Of a stretch of DNA of 33,551 nucleotides, positions 1-7,996 are shown one piece after another. Origin of the DNA: Pseudorhodobacter antarcticus (GTDB lineage: Bacteria; Pseudomonadota; Alphaproteobacteria; Rhodobacterales; Rhodobacteraceae); the NCBI GenBank assembly GCA_945871285.1, contig CAMBWO010000009.1, positions 1 through 33,551 of the forward strand, read 5' to 3'. Position 1 is the stretch's first letter; each line of letters begins with the position of its first letter. The notes below the pieces were generated by a model. It was not told where the DNA came from. It did not search any database and saw nothing but the letters and a program-made list of their open reading frames with translations. The translations under genes and the position numbers were made by a program.

Positions 1-2
1 TG

Positions 3-683
3 ACCCTGAATATCCGCCAATCCGGGGTCGACCATGCCGTGCACGGCTTTGCCGAGGGATCCTCTGTGCCCGATCCGACGGCCGGCGCCACGCTGAAGGG
101 CAACTTTGGCACTGTCAGCCTGCAACAGTCCTCTCCCGGCGGGAGCGACATAGCCCTGCGCGTGGAGGTTGGCACGGCGGCGCCCAGCGATATTTTCATC
201 ACCCTGTCCGGCGGGGCGCACAGCGTCGCCCTTAACGCCGCGTCAGAAAGACTGACCTCCTTGATCAATCTGGAGGGCGCCGGGACCAAGTCCCTTGCCG
301 TCACTGTAGCTGCCGCCGGCAAAGCTGTCTCGCATGAGATCAACCTGTCGGGGGAGGTGATGAGCATGACCGCCACCCAGCAGGCCGAGGCCAATCTGAT
401 TGTCAATTTAACCTCAACTGGCACAGGCGCGACAGCAACAGTCACCCAAAGCGGCGACAGCAGCACGGCCAATATTCTGGGGACCTTGGGCAGCAATTCA
501 GAACTGGTTTTCAACCAGACCGGCATTGGCGCAGACTATTCGCTGGATGTGGCCCTTGAGGAGAATTCCAAGCTGACGTTCAATCAGGCAGCGGATGGGG
601 GTGGCCCCGAAGGATCGAGTGTGGCTTTGGCTGCGGGGCAGACGTTGACGATGACCCAGACATCCTCGGTAGCGCCGCCATAG
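3..683 (+). CDS. Curlin-repeat-like secreted protein, 3' part
   Basis: The reading frame is open from the first bases of the window, so the true start lies upstream; an internal GTG at 39 is probably not the start. The protein is rich in Ser, Thr, Ala, Gly, Asn and Gln and has almost no charged clusters. It carries loose repeats of the type (N/F)-x-Q-(S/T)-G, for example IRQSGVDHAV near the visible N-terminus, VTQSGDSSTANI near the middle and FNQTGIGADYSLDV later. These resemble the strand-turn-strand repeats of curli subunits (CsgA/CsgB), which assemble as extracellular amyloid. The repeats are degenerate and widely spaced, so it may be a curli-associated or other surface fibre protein. No csg export gene is visible. 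The product call is tentative; the frame itself is convincing because it is long and in phase to the window edge. Confidence 0.5.
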   Translation, partial: TLNIRQSGVDHAVHGFAEGSSVPDPTAGATLKGNFGTVSLQQSSPGGSDIALRVEVGTAAPSDIFITLSGGAHSVALNAASERLTSLINLEGAGTKSLAVTVAAAGKAVSHEINLSGEVMSMTATQQAEANLIVNLTSTGTGATATVTQSGDSSTANILGTLGSNSELVFNQTGIGADYSLDVALEENSKLTFNQAADGGGPEGSSVALAAGQTLTMTQTSSVAPP

Positions 684-949
684 CATAGTGTCACGACGTC
701 GCCCGACGACGCGCGCGAGGTTTCCCCGAGTCTAAGTGGAAGCGGGACAAATCCATGGACTTCATGGATGGCGCACCCGGTTTCGCGGCTGGCGGGCGAG
801 GCGATCACCCAGATGCGGTGCGATCTGGTTGGCGAGGCGGACTGTCCAAGTGTTTGATCGGGTTCGAGATTTACACGTCCGAAACCACCTGACCCGTCTG
901 CAATGGCGGCCCCTCTGCGGACAGGGTTGTCGGCAGGGGAGTCAAGGGT
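684..949. other. Gap between curlin-like gene and sbcC
   Basis: This 266-bp stretch has no convincing gene. After the TAG of the curlin-like gene the same frame stays open to about 859 (ending ...VGEADCPSV), but it has no good ribosome binding site and no family that I recognise. It could be a decayed 3' extension or chance. I see no strong hairpin with a T-run here. The sbcC stop codon (TAA) lies at its right edge. Confidence 0.4.
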
Positions 950-3900
950 TTACGGGTGCGAGGTCCCGGGTGCCGGGCAAATCCGGACGACGCTTTTGCC
1001 GCTGCCTTGTTTTGTCACGGTGATCCGGGTGGTGATGCGGTCTTTCATCGCCTCGACATGGCTGATCACGCCGACCTGACGGCCCTGGGATTGCAGGTTG
1101 TCCAGGGCGTCGATGGCCACTTCCAGACTGGCCGCATCCAGCGAACCAAAGCCCTCGTCGATGAAGAGGGTGGCGGCCAGGCCGCCCTTGTCGCCCATGC
1201 GAGAGAGCGCGAGGGCAAGGGCAAGTGACACAAGGAAACGTTCGCCGCCCGAGAGGCTGCGCGTGGCGCGGGCCTCGCCGCCCATGTCGACATCCTCGAC
1301 CTGCAAGGCCAGGTCATCGGCACGGCGCAGGCGGTAGCGGGGGTTCAGGTCGGCCAGGTGGTGATTGGCATGGTCGGCCAGCACATCCAGCGTGATCGAC
1401 TGGGCCAGTCGCGCAAACTTGTCACCGCTGCGCGAGCCGACAGCGGCGTTGACGGCCTGCCAGACCTGATATTCCAGCAGGGCGCTGGTGATTTCAGCGT
1501 CAAGTCCGGCAAGCATCAGGCGGCTGGCGTCATCGGTGGCGATTTCGTTGGCGATGGCGCCGCGCCGCGCCTGGTGGGCGGCGAGGGTGGTATCGAGTTG
1601 GGCGATCATGGCCCTGAGGTCGGCAGCGGGGGTTTCGGGCAGGCCCGCTTGTCTGGCCGAGGCGAGGTCGGTCTGTCGGGCGGCACGGGCGGCGCGGGCG
1701 GCGGTGACGGCATCATCCAGAGCGCGCAGATGATCGCGCAGGGCTTGAACCTCGTCCGGGGCGATCAGGAGCAAGAGGGCGAGGGACTGGGCGTCCAGCC
1801 CGGTTTGGCTGAGGGTTTGCTGCAAGCTTTGGTCTGCGGCGCGGGCGGCCCCGGTGGCGGCCTGGGTTTCCTGTTGGGCCGCGTCGTGGCGGGTGCGGGC
1901 GGCAACGGCCAGATTTGCGGCGGCGGCATAGGCCGTTTGAGCGGCATCGCGGGCGGCGAGTGCGGCTTTGCGGCTTTCGTTGAAACGGGTGCGGTGAAGT
2001 GACGTGGCCACGCCGTCCAGCAGGGGCGCGCGCTGGGTACGCAGGGCCTCATACCGTTGGTGCCGACCCTTTGACTGGGCATGCGCGAGGTCGGCCGCTT
2101 GGGTCAGGTTGTGTGCCGTGCTGGATTGGGCGGCGATGCGGGGCAGCAGGTCAGAAAGGCGGTCGGTGGCGGTTCGGTGCAGGTCGCGGGCGGCGAGCGC
2201 GCGCTGCACCAGGGCCGCGAGACGGGTGGCGAGGGTGGGGTCGGCCAGCGCGTCTGCCGCACCCAATGGGCTGAGCAGAGGGGCAAGAGTTGCGGCGCGC
2301 TGATCGGCCAGGGTTTGTTCGGTCAGGACGGTCTGGCGGGCAAGCGCAAGGGCGCGGTCGGCGGTGCCCCGTTGGGCGGCCAAGGCTTCGCGGTCTGCGT
2401 TGCGGGCCATTGCGGTCTGGCGCAGGGTTTCAAGCTGGGTGTTGGTCGTCGAAAGGGTTGTGCGCAGGCTGGCGATTTCGGCTTGTGCGGTGGCATGGGC
2501 CAGATGATCCGCCTGTGTTCGGGCGCTGATCGCGGTCAGGAGGGCGCGATCACCGGGACGGGCGGGGAAGGCGATTTGCGGGTCCAGAGCGCGGGCTGTG
2601 GTCAGCGCCTGTGCCCAGTCGGACAGGGCTTTGGTGCAAAGGTTGTTGCTGGTGGCTGCGCTGCGGCGGGCCTGATCGGATTGGGCTTCGGCGGTGGCGA
2701 GGAAACGCTCGGCATCTCTTTGCTGGGCGCGGGCGAGGTCGGCGCCCTGGCGCGCCGCTGCGAGATCCGAACGCAGGCGCAGGGCAAGGTCGGCGAGGGC
2801 CTTATCGACATGCACCGGGTGTTCACGCGACCCGCAGACCGGGCATGGCGTGTCGGGTTCCAGCCGCAAGCGCAATTCCTTGGCCGCATCGGACAGGGCC
2901 AGGTCCGCCTGTTCGACGGGGGCGGTCAGGACGGCGACCTGCGCCTCGAACAGCGCAGCGGTCGCGCTGGCGGCGGCGGCGGCCGTCTTGGCTGTGATGG
3001 CGGCGGTGGTGCCCTCTGCCTCGGACCGCCCGGCGGCGGCGAGGTCATTTTGGGCGGACTGATGATCGTCGTCCGCCCGGGTCATGAGCAGAAGGGCCGC
3101 GGCAAGATCGGTAAGGCGTTTGGCGGCGCTGTGGGGGTGCAGCGTTTCAAGGTCGAGGATACGGCTGGTCAGGTTGGCGACCCTGTCCCGCAGGGCGATG
3201 TCCTGACGCTCGTCCTCGGTTGCGCGCTGGCTGTGTGCGGCGGTCCGCTGGTCGAGGTGGGCGATCTTGGCCGCCTCGGCCAAAGCAAGGGCCTGGGCGG
3301 TTTCAGCCGCCTGCCGTGCCGAGCGATAGGTGGTGATGTCAGCGCGGACGAGGTCCCAACGGTCGGTCAGGCCCTGGGCGGGTTGCAGAGCCGTCAGGTC
3401 GGCCTGCGCCCGGATCAGGGCATCGCGGGCGGTGGTTTCCGCGTGGTGCAGGGTGGCAAGGTCGGCGGTCGCCTGCTCTGCCTCGGCGGTCACGGCTTTG
3501 GCGCGCAGGGCCGAGGTTTCGGCCTCGGAGGCTGCGGTGGTGATCTGGGCGTCAAGTGCTGCGCCGTCATCCCACTGCGGGCCGAGGACCTTGAACTCGG
3601 CCTCTTTGGCGACGAACAACTGGTCGTTTTGATCGGCGATCAGACGCAAGGTCTGGGCTTGGGCGGTGGCGGTGGTGTGGGCGGTTTCTGCCGTTGCAAG
3701 GTCGCCCGCAGCACGGGCAACCCGCGCCTCGGCGTCGCGCAGCCTTTGCCAGGGCAGGCGCAGCGGTTCGGCCTGATCAATGCGGGCAAGACGGTCGCGG
3801 GCGGGGGCGGCGTCTTGTGACGCCTGGAGGGTTCGCGCCGCTTGGCCCGTGGCAAGGTCAAGCTGGCGGAGAGCCTCGGCGTGGCGGTTGTGGCGGTCGA

Positions 3901-4684
3901 CGGCGGCAAGATGCGTCAAACGGTCGGTTATGGCGGCACTGCTGGCGGCGACCAGGGTGGTGAGTTCGCCCATCAGGGCGTTGCGGGCGTCATCGGTCAG
4001 CAGGCGATGTTCGGCGCGGCGCAGGGTCAGCGTGTCGTGGCCCTGCCTAGCGGCGTCGGTGCGATCAAAAATGCGTCGCGAGACGGCGCGGTAAAGCCCG
4101 GTGCCGGTGACTTTTTCCAAAAGCCCGGCGCGTTCGTTGGTGTCGGCGCGCAAGAAGGCATCGAAATCGCCCTGAGCCAACAGCACGGTGCGGCGGAACT
4201 CTTCGTAGGACAGCCCGGTCAAGGCGATGATCTGTTCGGTGACGGCGCTGGTTTGGCTGGCCAGAATCTGCTGGTCTGCGGCCCGCGCCAAAGAGCGTGC
4301 GACGCTTTGCAGCTTGCCATTCACCTTGTCGCGGGCGCGGCGGGCCTGCCAGCGGGCGATATAGTCCTGCCCGTCCCGAGCGGTGAAACGGACCTCAGCC
4401 CAGCCCTGGATGGCGCCGCGGCGCAGGATGGCGCGCGAATCCCTGGCCTTGATCGCCTCGCCGGAGGGGTCGGAGATTTCATCTCCAGCCGCGCCGGTCG
4501 ACAGGCGCGGGGCGTCGCCATAAAGGGCAAGGCAAAGGGCGTCGAGGATCGAGGATTTGCCGGCCCCGGTTTCGCCGGTGATCGCGAAAAGTCCGGCCCC
4601 GGCCAGCGGTGCGGCCGTGAAGTCGATCAGGAAGGGGTCGGCCAGGCTGGCGATGTTCTGGCCCGCGATGGAGAGGATGCGCAT
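950..4684 (-). CDS. sbcC: Exonuclease subunit SbcC (Rad50-like ATPase)
   Basis: This is the large ATPase subunit of the SbcCD complex, which opens DNA ends and cleaves hairpins and protein-blocked ends. At 1244 aa it is a little longer than E. coli SbcC. The N-terminus has the Rad50-type start MRILSIAGQNI and a Walker A loop GETGAGKS at about residues 37-44. A very long Ala/Arg/Gln-rich coiled coil follows, interrupted by a zinc hook CPVC (Cys614 and Cys617). A second coil leads to the ABC signature LSGGER near 1144 and Walker B LFIDEGFGSLD near 1173-1183. The ATG at 4684 lies three bases after the sbcD stop, so the pair is probably translationally coupled. The high GC produces several very long antisense open frames over this gene; these are shadows. 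The assignment is secure. Confidence 0.97.
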   Translation of the reverse strand: MRILSIAGQNIASLADPFLIDFTAAPLAGAGLFAITGETGAGKSSILDALCLALYGDAPRLSTGAAGDEISDPSGEAIKARDSRAILRRGAIQGWAEVRFTARDGQDYIARWQARRARDKVNGKLQSVARSLARAADQQILASQTSAVTEQIIALTGLSYEEFRRTVLLAQGDFDAFLRADTNERAGLLEKVTGTGLYRAVSRRIFDRTDAARQGHDTLTLRRAEHRLLTDDARNALMGELTTLVAASSAAITDRLTHLAAVDRHNRHAEALRQLDLATGQAARTLQASQDAAPARDRLARIDQAEPLRLPWQRLRDAEARVARAAGDLATAETAHTTATAQAQTLRLIADQNDQLFVAKEAEFKVLGPQWDDGAALDAQITTAASEAETSALRAKAVTAEAEQATADLATLHHAETTARDALIRAQADLTALQPAQGLTDRWDLVRADITTYRSARQAAETAQALALAEAAKIAHLDQRTAAHSQRATEDERQDIALRDRVANLTSRILDLETLHPHSAAKRLTDLAAALLLMTRADDDHQSAQNDLAAAGRSEAEGTTAAITAKTAAAAASATAALFEAQVAVLTAPVEQADLALSDAAKELRLRLEPDTPCPVCGSREHPVHVDKALADLALRLRSDLAAARQGADLARAQQRDAERFLATAEAQSDQARRSAATSNNLCTKALSDWAQALTTARALDPQIAFPARPGDRALLTAISARTQADHLAHATAQAEIASLRTTLSTTNTQLETLRQTAMARNADREALAAQRGTADRALALARQTVLTEQTLADQRAATLAPLLSPLGAADALADPTLATRLAALVQRALAARDLHRTATDRLSDLLPRIAAQSSTAHNLTQAADLAHAQSKGRHQRYEALRTQRAPLLDGVATSLHRTRFNESRKAALAARDAAQTAYAAAANLAVAARTRHDAAQQETQAATGAARAADQSLQQTLSQTGLDAQSLALLLLIAPDEVQALRDHLRALDDAVTAARAARAARQTDLASARQAGLPETPAADLRAMIAQLDTTLAAHQARRGAIANEIATDDASRLMLAGLDAEITSALLEYQVWQAVNAAVGSRSGDKFARLAQSITLDVLADHANHHLADLNPRYRLRRADDLALQVEDVDMGGEARATRSLSGGERFLVSLALALALSRMGDKGGLAATLFIDEGFGSLDAASLEVAIDALDNLQSQGRQVGVISHVEAMKDRITTRITVTKQGSGKSVVRICPAPGTSHP

Positions 4685-4687
4685 CGA

Positions 4688-5905
4688 TCAAACCTCGGAC
4701 AGGGCGTCGCGGAAGGCGGCGAGGTGTTGGGCCGTGGGGGCAATCCCGTGAGCCGCCTGGAAAGCCGTGACGAACAGATCCTCGGGTGCGGTTTCGGCCA
4801 GCGAGGGCGGGGGGGTGTCAGGGGTTGGCGCCTCGGACCGGGCGATGGTCAGACCGGCAAGGCGGGCGGCGGTCTGCTCCATCAAGGTGTCGATGGCGGC
4901 GGCGATTGTGGTGGCAGGGCGATCGGCGGTCAGGGACAGATAGACGAAGGGCTGCGCGTCACGCGGGGTGTCGTGCGGCAGGGCCAGGGCGGCAAGGGCC
5001 GTCACCACCGCGTCCAGAGGTGCGCTGCCTTTGGGCGGAATGCGGTGCATGGCCACCGGGCGGGGCAGGGGGATGTGTCTGGGCACCCATCCGCCCGCAA
5101 GGTCGACAAGGGTGACACCGTGATCATAGGCGATTTCGCTGGCCGAGAGTGGGAAGGGCGAGCCGGAGTAGCGCACCCGGCCCTGTTCGAGCGACTGGGG
5201 TCTGTGCAGGTGGCCCAGCGCGACATAGCACAGGTCTGCCGGGAACAGATCGGGGGGCACGGCGTGGTCCCCGCCGATGAGGATGCGCCTCTCGGCCCCC
5301 TCGGACTCAAGACCGCCCGCGCAGGTCAGATGCCCCATGGCCAGGATCGGCAAGCCCCCGGCCAGGGCGACCGCCGCCTGGACCATGTCGGCGTGGAGCG
5401 ACCGGGCGGCGGCCACGACGGCCGGTTCGGACCCGCCTTCGGCCCCAAGCTGAAGGCCCGGAAAATCGGCCTGGCGCAGGAAGGGAATGGCCAGCACATG
5501 GGCGCGGACCACCCCGTCCCCATCACGCAGCGGGATCAGGTGTCGAGCCATGTCCACCCCGTTGCCATCGCGCCGCAGAGTGCCCAGGACATGCACCCCA
5601 AGTTCATTCAGCACGGCTTCGGGCGCCTCGAGCCGCTGGGCGGGATCATGGTTTCCGGCGGTCAGGATGATTTGCAGGGCGGGCTTGGCGCGCAGTAGGC
5701 GGGCGATTGTGCCGAAAAGCAGCCGTTGCGCCTCACCCGAAGGGTTGATGCCATCAAAGATGTCGCCGGATACCAGCAGCGCATCGACGTGTTCGGCCAG
5801 GACCAGATCATGCAAGGCATCCAGAAACGCCCGATGCTCATGGTCGCGGGACCAGCCATTCAGGGTTTGGCCAATGTGCCAATCTGCCGTGTGAAGAACG
5901 CGCAC
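4688..5905 (-). CDS. sbcD: Exonuclease subunit SbcD (Mre11-like nuclease)
   Basis: This is the metallophosphoesterase nuclease partner of SbcC. I chose the GTG at 5905 because the protein then begins (M)RVLHTADWHIGQ, exactly at the family's N-terminus, and a GGGGAAGGGA ribosome binding site lies just upstream; an upstream frame to 5992 is open but unlike SbcD. The 405-aa protein shows the phosphodiesterase motifs in order: DWH at 8-10, GDIFD at 47-51, GNHD at 84-87, then a GHLT motif and a GHLH motif further on. It is the first gene of a two-gene operon with sbcC. Upstream lies the tail of the norD remnant, so the sbcDC promoter should be in about 5906-6090. The assignment is secure; only the start is inferred. 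Confidence 0.95.
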   Translation of the reverse strand: MRVLHTADWHIGQTLNGWSRDHEHRAFLDALHDLVLAEHVDALLVSGDIFDGINPSGEAQRLLFGTIARLLRAKPALQIILTAGNHDPAQRLEAPEAVLNELGVHVLGTLRRDGNGVDMARHLIPLRDGDGVVRAHVLAIPFLRQADFPGLQLGAEGGSEPAVVAAARSLHADMVQAAVALAGGLPILAMGHLTCAGGLESEGAERRILIGGDHAVPPDLFPADLCYVALGHLHRPQSLEQGRVRYSGSPFPLSASEIAYDHGVTLVDLAGGWVPRHIPLPRPVAMHRIPPKGSAPLDAVVTALAALALPHDTPRDAQPFVYLSLTADRPATTIAAAIDTLMEQTAARLAGLTIARSEAPTPDTPPPSLAETAPEDLFVTAFQAAHGIAPTAQHLAAFRDALSEV

Positions 5906-6087
5906 GTTGTTCCCTTCCCCCGTGGTTTGGCCAGATTCGACCAAGACGCCCCTGCCGCATGGCTGAATTGCATGAAACCGGCGGATAGTCACCGGGGCGT
6001 TTCAGGCCTGGACGACGCGGGCGAGTGGTGGTCGTGCCGGAAATGGATTGGGGCGATCCCAATGCCAACTTCACCGGAGGTCTCGTA

Positions 6088-6366
6088 GATCAGGGCACGG
6101 TAGATGTCGGGAAGGGTGCGGCCCAGTCGGGGCGGGTCGGGCAACAGGGCAATGCCTGATCGGCCACAGATGCGGTCGAACCAATGACCATCGGCAATTT
6201 CGCCATGCACGGGTTGTCCCAGACCACCTGCCGCGCGGACGGCCATGCGGCTGTCTTCGGTGCCGTGGATGCCCTGGTGATCCAGATCGTTCGGCTTGCC
6301 ATCGGTCAGGACCAAAAGCAGTTTGCGGACCGCAAGCACCTTGGCAAGCCCGGTCGAGGCGTGGGG
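6088..6366 (-). pseudogene. norD: norD remnant (3' part, VWA domain)
   Basis: The minus-strand translation contains RKLLLVLTDGKPNDLDH, followed by HGTEDSRMAVR and later ALLPDPPRLGRTLPDIYRAL. This is the C-terminal von Willebrand A segment of NorD, the accessory protein encoded at the end of norCBQD operons. The middle is garbled relative to the family, where an alternating Arg/Ala stretch and a VFGV-type strand are expected. The normal stop is lost, so the frame runs on for about 32 unrelated residues to 5989. Upstream of 6339 the similarity continues weakly (HASTGLAKV...) in the same frame without a start codon, and then ends. Everything 5' of the last ~100 residues of NorD, and all of NorB and NorQ, is missing. 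Non-functional with high probability. Confidence 0.8.
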
Positions 6367-6422
6367 ATGGCGACAAGCCGGGGGTAATGAATGGCCCGGA
6401 CGGCGGTCGAAACGTTGACGAC

Positions 6423-6527
6423 CTATTTGTGGGAGTTGACGGTCAGGCCGATGAACACAATGACGAAGGACACGGAGCTTTCGAAAAAAATGTTCCTGGC
6501 CCTCGATTTCGTGAGTAACTCTAACAT
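6423..6527 (-). pseudogene. norC: norC stub (N-terminal 34 residues)
   Basis: With a strong AGGAGG ribosome binding site, this frame starts MLELLTKSRARNIFFESS and continues through a hydrophobic stretch to a Val-Asn-Ser-His-Lys end. This matches the N-terminal membrane anchor of NorC, the cytochrome c subunit of nitric oxide reductase, whose family start is of the M-x-E-x-(L/M)-T-K-S-x-A-R-N-(I/V)-F-(Y/F) type followed by a T-V-(H/N)-S-H motif. Here a TAG follows directly. The heme-binding CxxCH region is absent, and within about 60-80 bp the DNA becomes norD-like. The start, ribosome binding site and upstream NnrR box remain intact, so a 34-residue peptide could still be made. This is one end of a large internal deletion of norCBQD. 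Confidence 0.8.
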
Positions 6528-6587
6528 GCGGCCTCCTGTCGGCGGTTGTGGGTCAGGCTGTCCCAAGGGCGCAGGCGGTCGCTGATG

Positions 6588-6601
6588 TTGTGCTGGCACA
6601 A
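6588..6601. promoter_or_regulatory. NnrR/FNR-type box, nor stub and DUF1858 gene
   Basis: TTGTGCTGGCACAA fits TTG-N8-CAA and has symmetric arms TTGTGC/GCACAA. Its centre is about 68 nt from the norC stub start on one side and about 70 nt from the DUF1858-like gene start on the other. If it acts at -41.5 on the plus strand, the -10 position (6624-6629) reads GATACT, four of six matches to TATAAT. On the minus strand the equivalent position is poor (TGGGAC). Confidence 0.75.
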
Positions 6602-6664
6602 CGACGAAGGGCGGGACCACGTTGATACTGGCCGGACCCGCGACCCATCCTTGCAGGAGGTCAG

Positions 6665-6874
6665 ATGAACGCCATGGACATTGACGACCCGACGATGACC
6701 CTGTGGTCGCTGTTTGACGGATGGCCCCGGACGGTGCCAGTGTTTCTGTCGCACCGGATGCTTTGCTTTGGCTGCCCCATTGCGCCGTTTCACACGGTGG
6801 CGGACGCCTGCGTGGAATATGCGCTGGATGAGGTGTCATTTCGGCGCGAACTGCATGAGGCCATTGATACTTGA
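6665..6874 (+). CDS. DUF1858-like redox disulfide protein
   Basis: This 69-aa protein follows a GGAGG ribosome binding site (TGCAGGAGGTCAG, then ATG). The middle reads LSHRMLCFGCPIAPFHTVADAC, shown here in parts: a Cys-x-x-Cys pair (CFGC), then Pro, then a His-Thr-(x)-Ala-Cys stretch. This matches the DUF1858 family (hybrid-cluster-protein-associated redox disulfide domain), whose members lie beside nitric oxide or nitrite genes. Its biochemical role is unknown; thiol chemistry or metal binding by the CxxC is likely. An NnrR box lies about 70 nt upstream, so expression should respond to NO. The DUF6522-like gene follows 67 nt downstream and is probably in the same transcript. Good confidence in the gene, fair confidence in the family. 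Confidence 0.8.
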   Translation: MNAMDIDDPTMTLWSLFDGWPRTVPVFLSHRMLCFGCPIAPFHTVADACVEYALDEVSFRRELHEAIDT

Positions 6875-6941
6875 CTGCCATGAATACTGGCCGACAGATC
6901 GATATTTGCCTTCAGGCTGGGCAGTGTTAAAAGGAGGCGGG

Positions 6942-7220
6942 ATGGACCCGATCAGTTTCACCGATCAGACGATCACGATAGAGGCTGACCTTGTGGCCAA
7001 GGGTCTGCACCTTGACCCGGAGGCGTTGCGCATGGCGCTGCGCGACGGCACCGTGACCCGAACCGTGGAAAAGGGCGAAGGCGATGACGCGGGGCGCTAC
7101 CGCGTGACGTTCTTTGCGCCCGAGCGGCGGTTGCGGTTGTTGTTCACGGCGGAGGGGCAGATTTTGCAATCCTCGTCGGTCGCATATCGCCGCAGGGGGC
7201 TGCCCGCCGTCAGGGGGTGA
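6942..7220 (+). CDS. DUF6522-like small protein
   Basis: This 92-aa soluble protein starts at ATG 6942 after a strong AAAGGAGG ribosome binding site. It begins MDPISFTDQTITIEADLVAK and later contains RYRVTFFAPERRLRLLF, giving an alternating beta pattern. It resembles DUF6522 proteins found near denitrification genes; I cannot assign a reaction. It has no cysteines or signal peptide. It lies 67 nt downstream of the DUF1858-like gene, on the same strand. Its last 11 bases overlap the 3' end of nnrR, which is transcribed toward it, so antisense interference between the two messages is possible. The gene is likely real; the family name is from memory of similar proteins. Confidence 0.7.
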   Translation: MDPISFTDQTITIEADLVAKGLHLDPEALRMALRDGTVTRTVEKGEGDDAGRYRVTFFAPERRLRLLFTAEGQILQSSSVAYRRRGLPAVRG

Positions 7221-7905
7221 CACCGCTGAGCAGCACCAGCCGATGCGGCGCGGTGACGGTGATCTTCTTGCGCTCGCTGGCCACGATTCCGTCCTTTTCC
7301 CAGGCGCTGAGCAGGCGACTGACGGTGTGCAGGGTGGACCCGGTCATGTCGGAAATGTTCTGGCGGGTGATGGGAAAGTCGATCTCGATCCCGCTGTCGA
7401 CCTTGCGGCCCATCTGGGTGATCAGGCGCAACAGGGCCGCGGCGATGCGCTGTTCGACCTGTTTGGTCGCCATTTCCACGATGACGCTGTGCATGTCGTT
7501 CAACCGCCCGCCGACGACGGCATAGGTCTGGGTGGCAAAGCCCTCGTAGCGGGCGATGAAATCGGGCCACAGCCGGTTGGGCCAGACCAGTGTGACGCAA
7601 TCGTCCGCTGCCTTGGCCGTTGCAGGATAGGTCTTGTGCCCCAGCGCCGCGCCGATGCCGAACAACTGGCCGGGGGCGATGTGCAACAGGATGATCTGAT
7701 CGCCCTGCGGAGTGGTGCGCTGAACCCGGATATAGCCATCCAGAAGTAGAAAGAAGCGGTCCACTGGCAGACCTTCAGAGAACACGGGCTGGCCCGCGTC
7801 ATGGCGCGAGGTTTGCGCCGCATCCAGAATCTCGCGGATTTGCGGGCGTGACAGGCTGCGAAACGGTGGCAGGCCGGTCAGCAGGCTTTCATCGAGTTTC
7901 CTCAC
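7210..7905 (-). CDS. nnrR: Crp/Fnr-family NO-responsive regulator (NnrR/DNR type)
   Basis: This 231-aa protein has an N-terminal cyclic-nucleotide-binding-like beta barrel (about residues 15-125), a long dimer helix (about 130-155), and a C-terminal winged helix with FPITRQNISDMTG and TLHTVSRLL as the helix-turn-helix region (about 175-205). The cysteine cluster that holds the iron-sulfur centre in FNR is absent from the N-terminus; only one Cys occurs, in ADDCVTL. This fits the NNR/DNR branch, which senses nitric oxide through heme and activates nir, nor and electron-carrier genes. The genes beside it and the TTG-N8-CAA boxes support this role. One such box ends 15 nt upstream of its own start codon, so it may control itself as well as pseudoazurin. 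The ATG at 7905 is the natural start. Confidence 0.87.
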   Translation of the reverse strand: MRKLDESLLTGLPPFRSLSRPQIREILDAAQTSRHDAGQPVFSEGLPVDRFFLLLDGYIRVQRTTPQGDQIILLHIAPGQLFGIGAALGHKTYPATAKAADDCVTLVWPNRLWPDFIARYEGFATQTYAVVGGRLNDMHSVIVEMATKQVEQRIAAALLRLITQMGRKVDSGIEIDFPITRQNISDMTGSTLHTVSRLLSAWEKDGIVASERKKITVTAPHRLVLLSGVTP

Positions 7906-7919
7906 ATCGCACCCTTTTG

Positions 7920-7933
7920 TTGTGGCAGCACAA
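7920..7933. promoter_or_regulatory. NnrR/FNR-type box, pseudoazurin and nnrR
   Basis: TTGTGGCAGCACAA fits TTG-N8-CAA. Its centre is about 70 nt upstream of the pseudoazurin ATG. If centred at -41.5, the expected -10 hexamer at 7956-7961 reads TAGAAC, four of six matches to TATAAT. The box also lies 15-28 nt upstream of the divergent nnrR start, a position more compatible with autorepression or no effect on nnrR than with activation. Confidence 0.75.
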
Positions 7934-7996
7934 CGAGCCGCTGCGATCAGGGGGATAGAACAGCGTCAGACCCAATCAACCCGGAAAGGATACCCG

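Noticed and set aside
684-862. Short open frame after the curlin-like gene
   Set aside because: No start with a ribosome binding site, no known family; kept only as a note on the gap.
2081-5698. Very long plus-strand open frames (579 and 618 aa) over sbcC and sbcD
   Set aside because: They are antisense to clearly conserved sbcC and sbcD, are Gly/Arg-rich, and have no recognisable domain. They result from high GC codon use.
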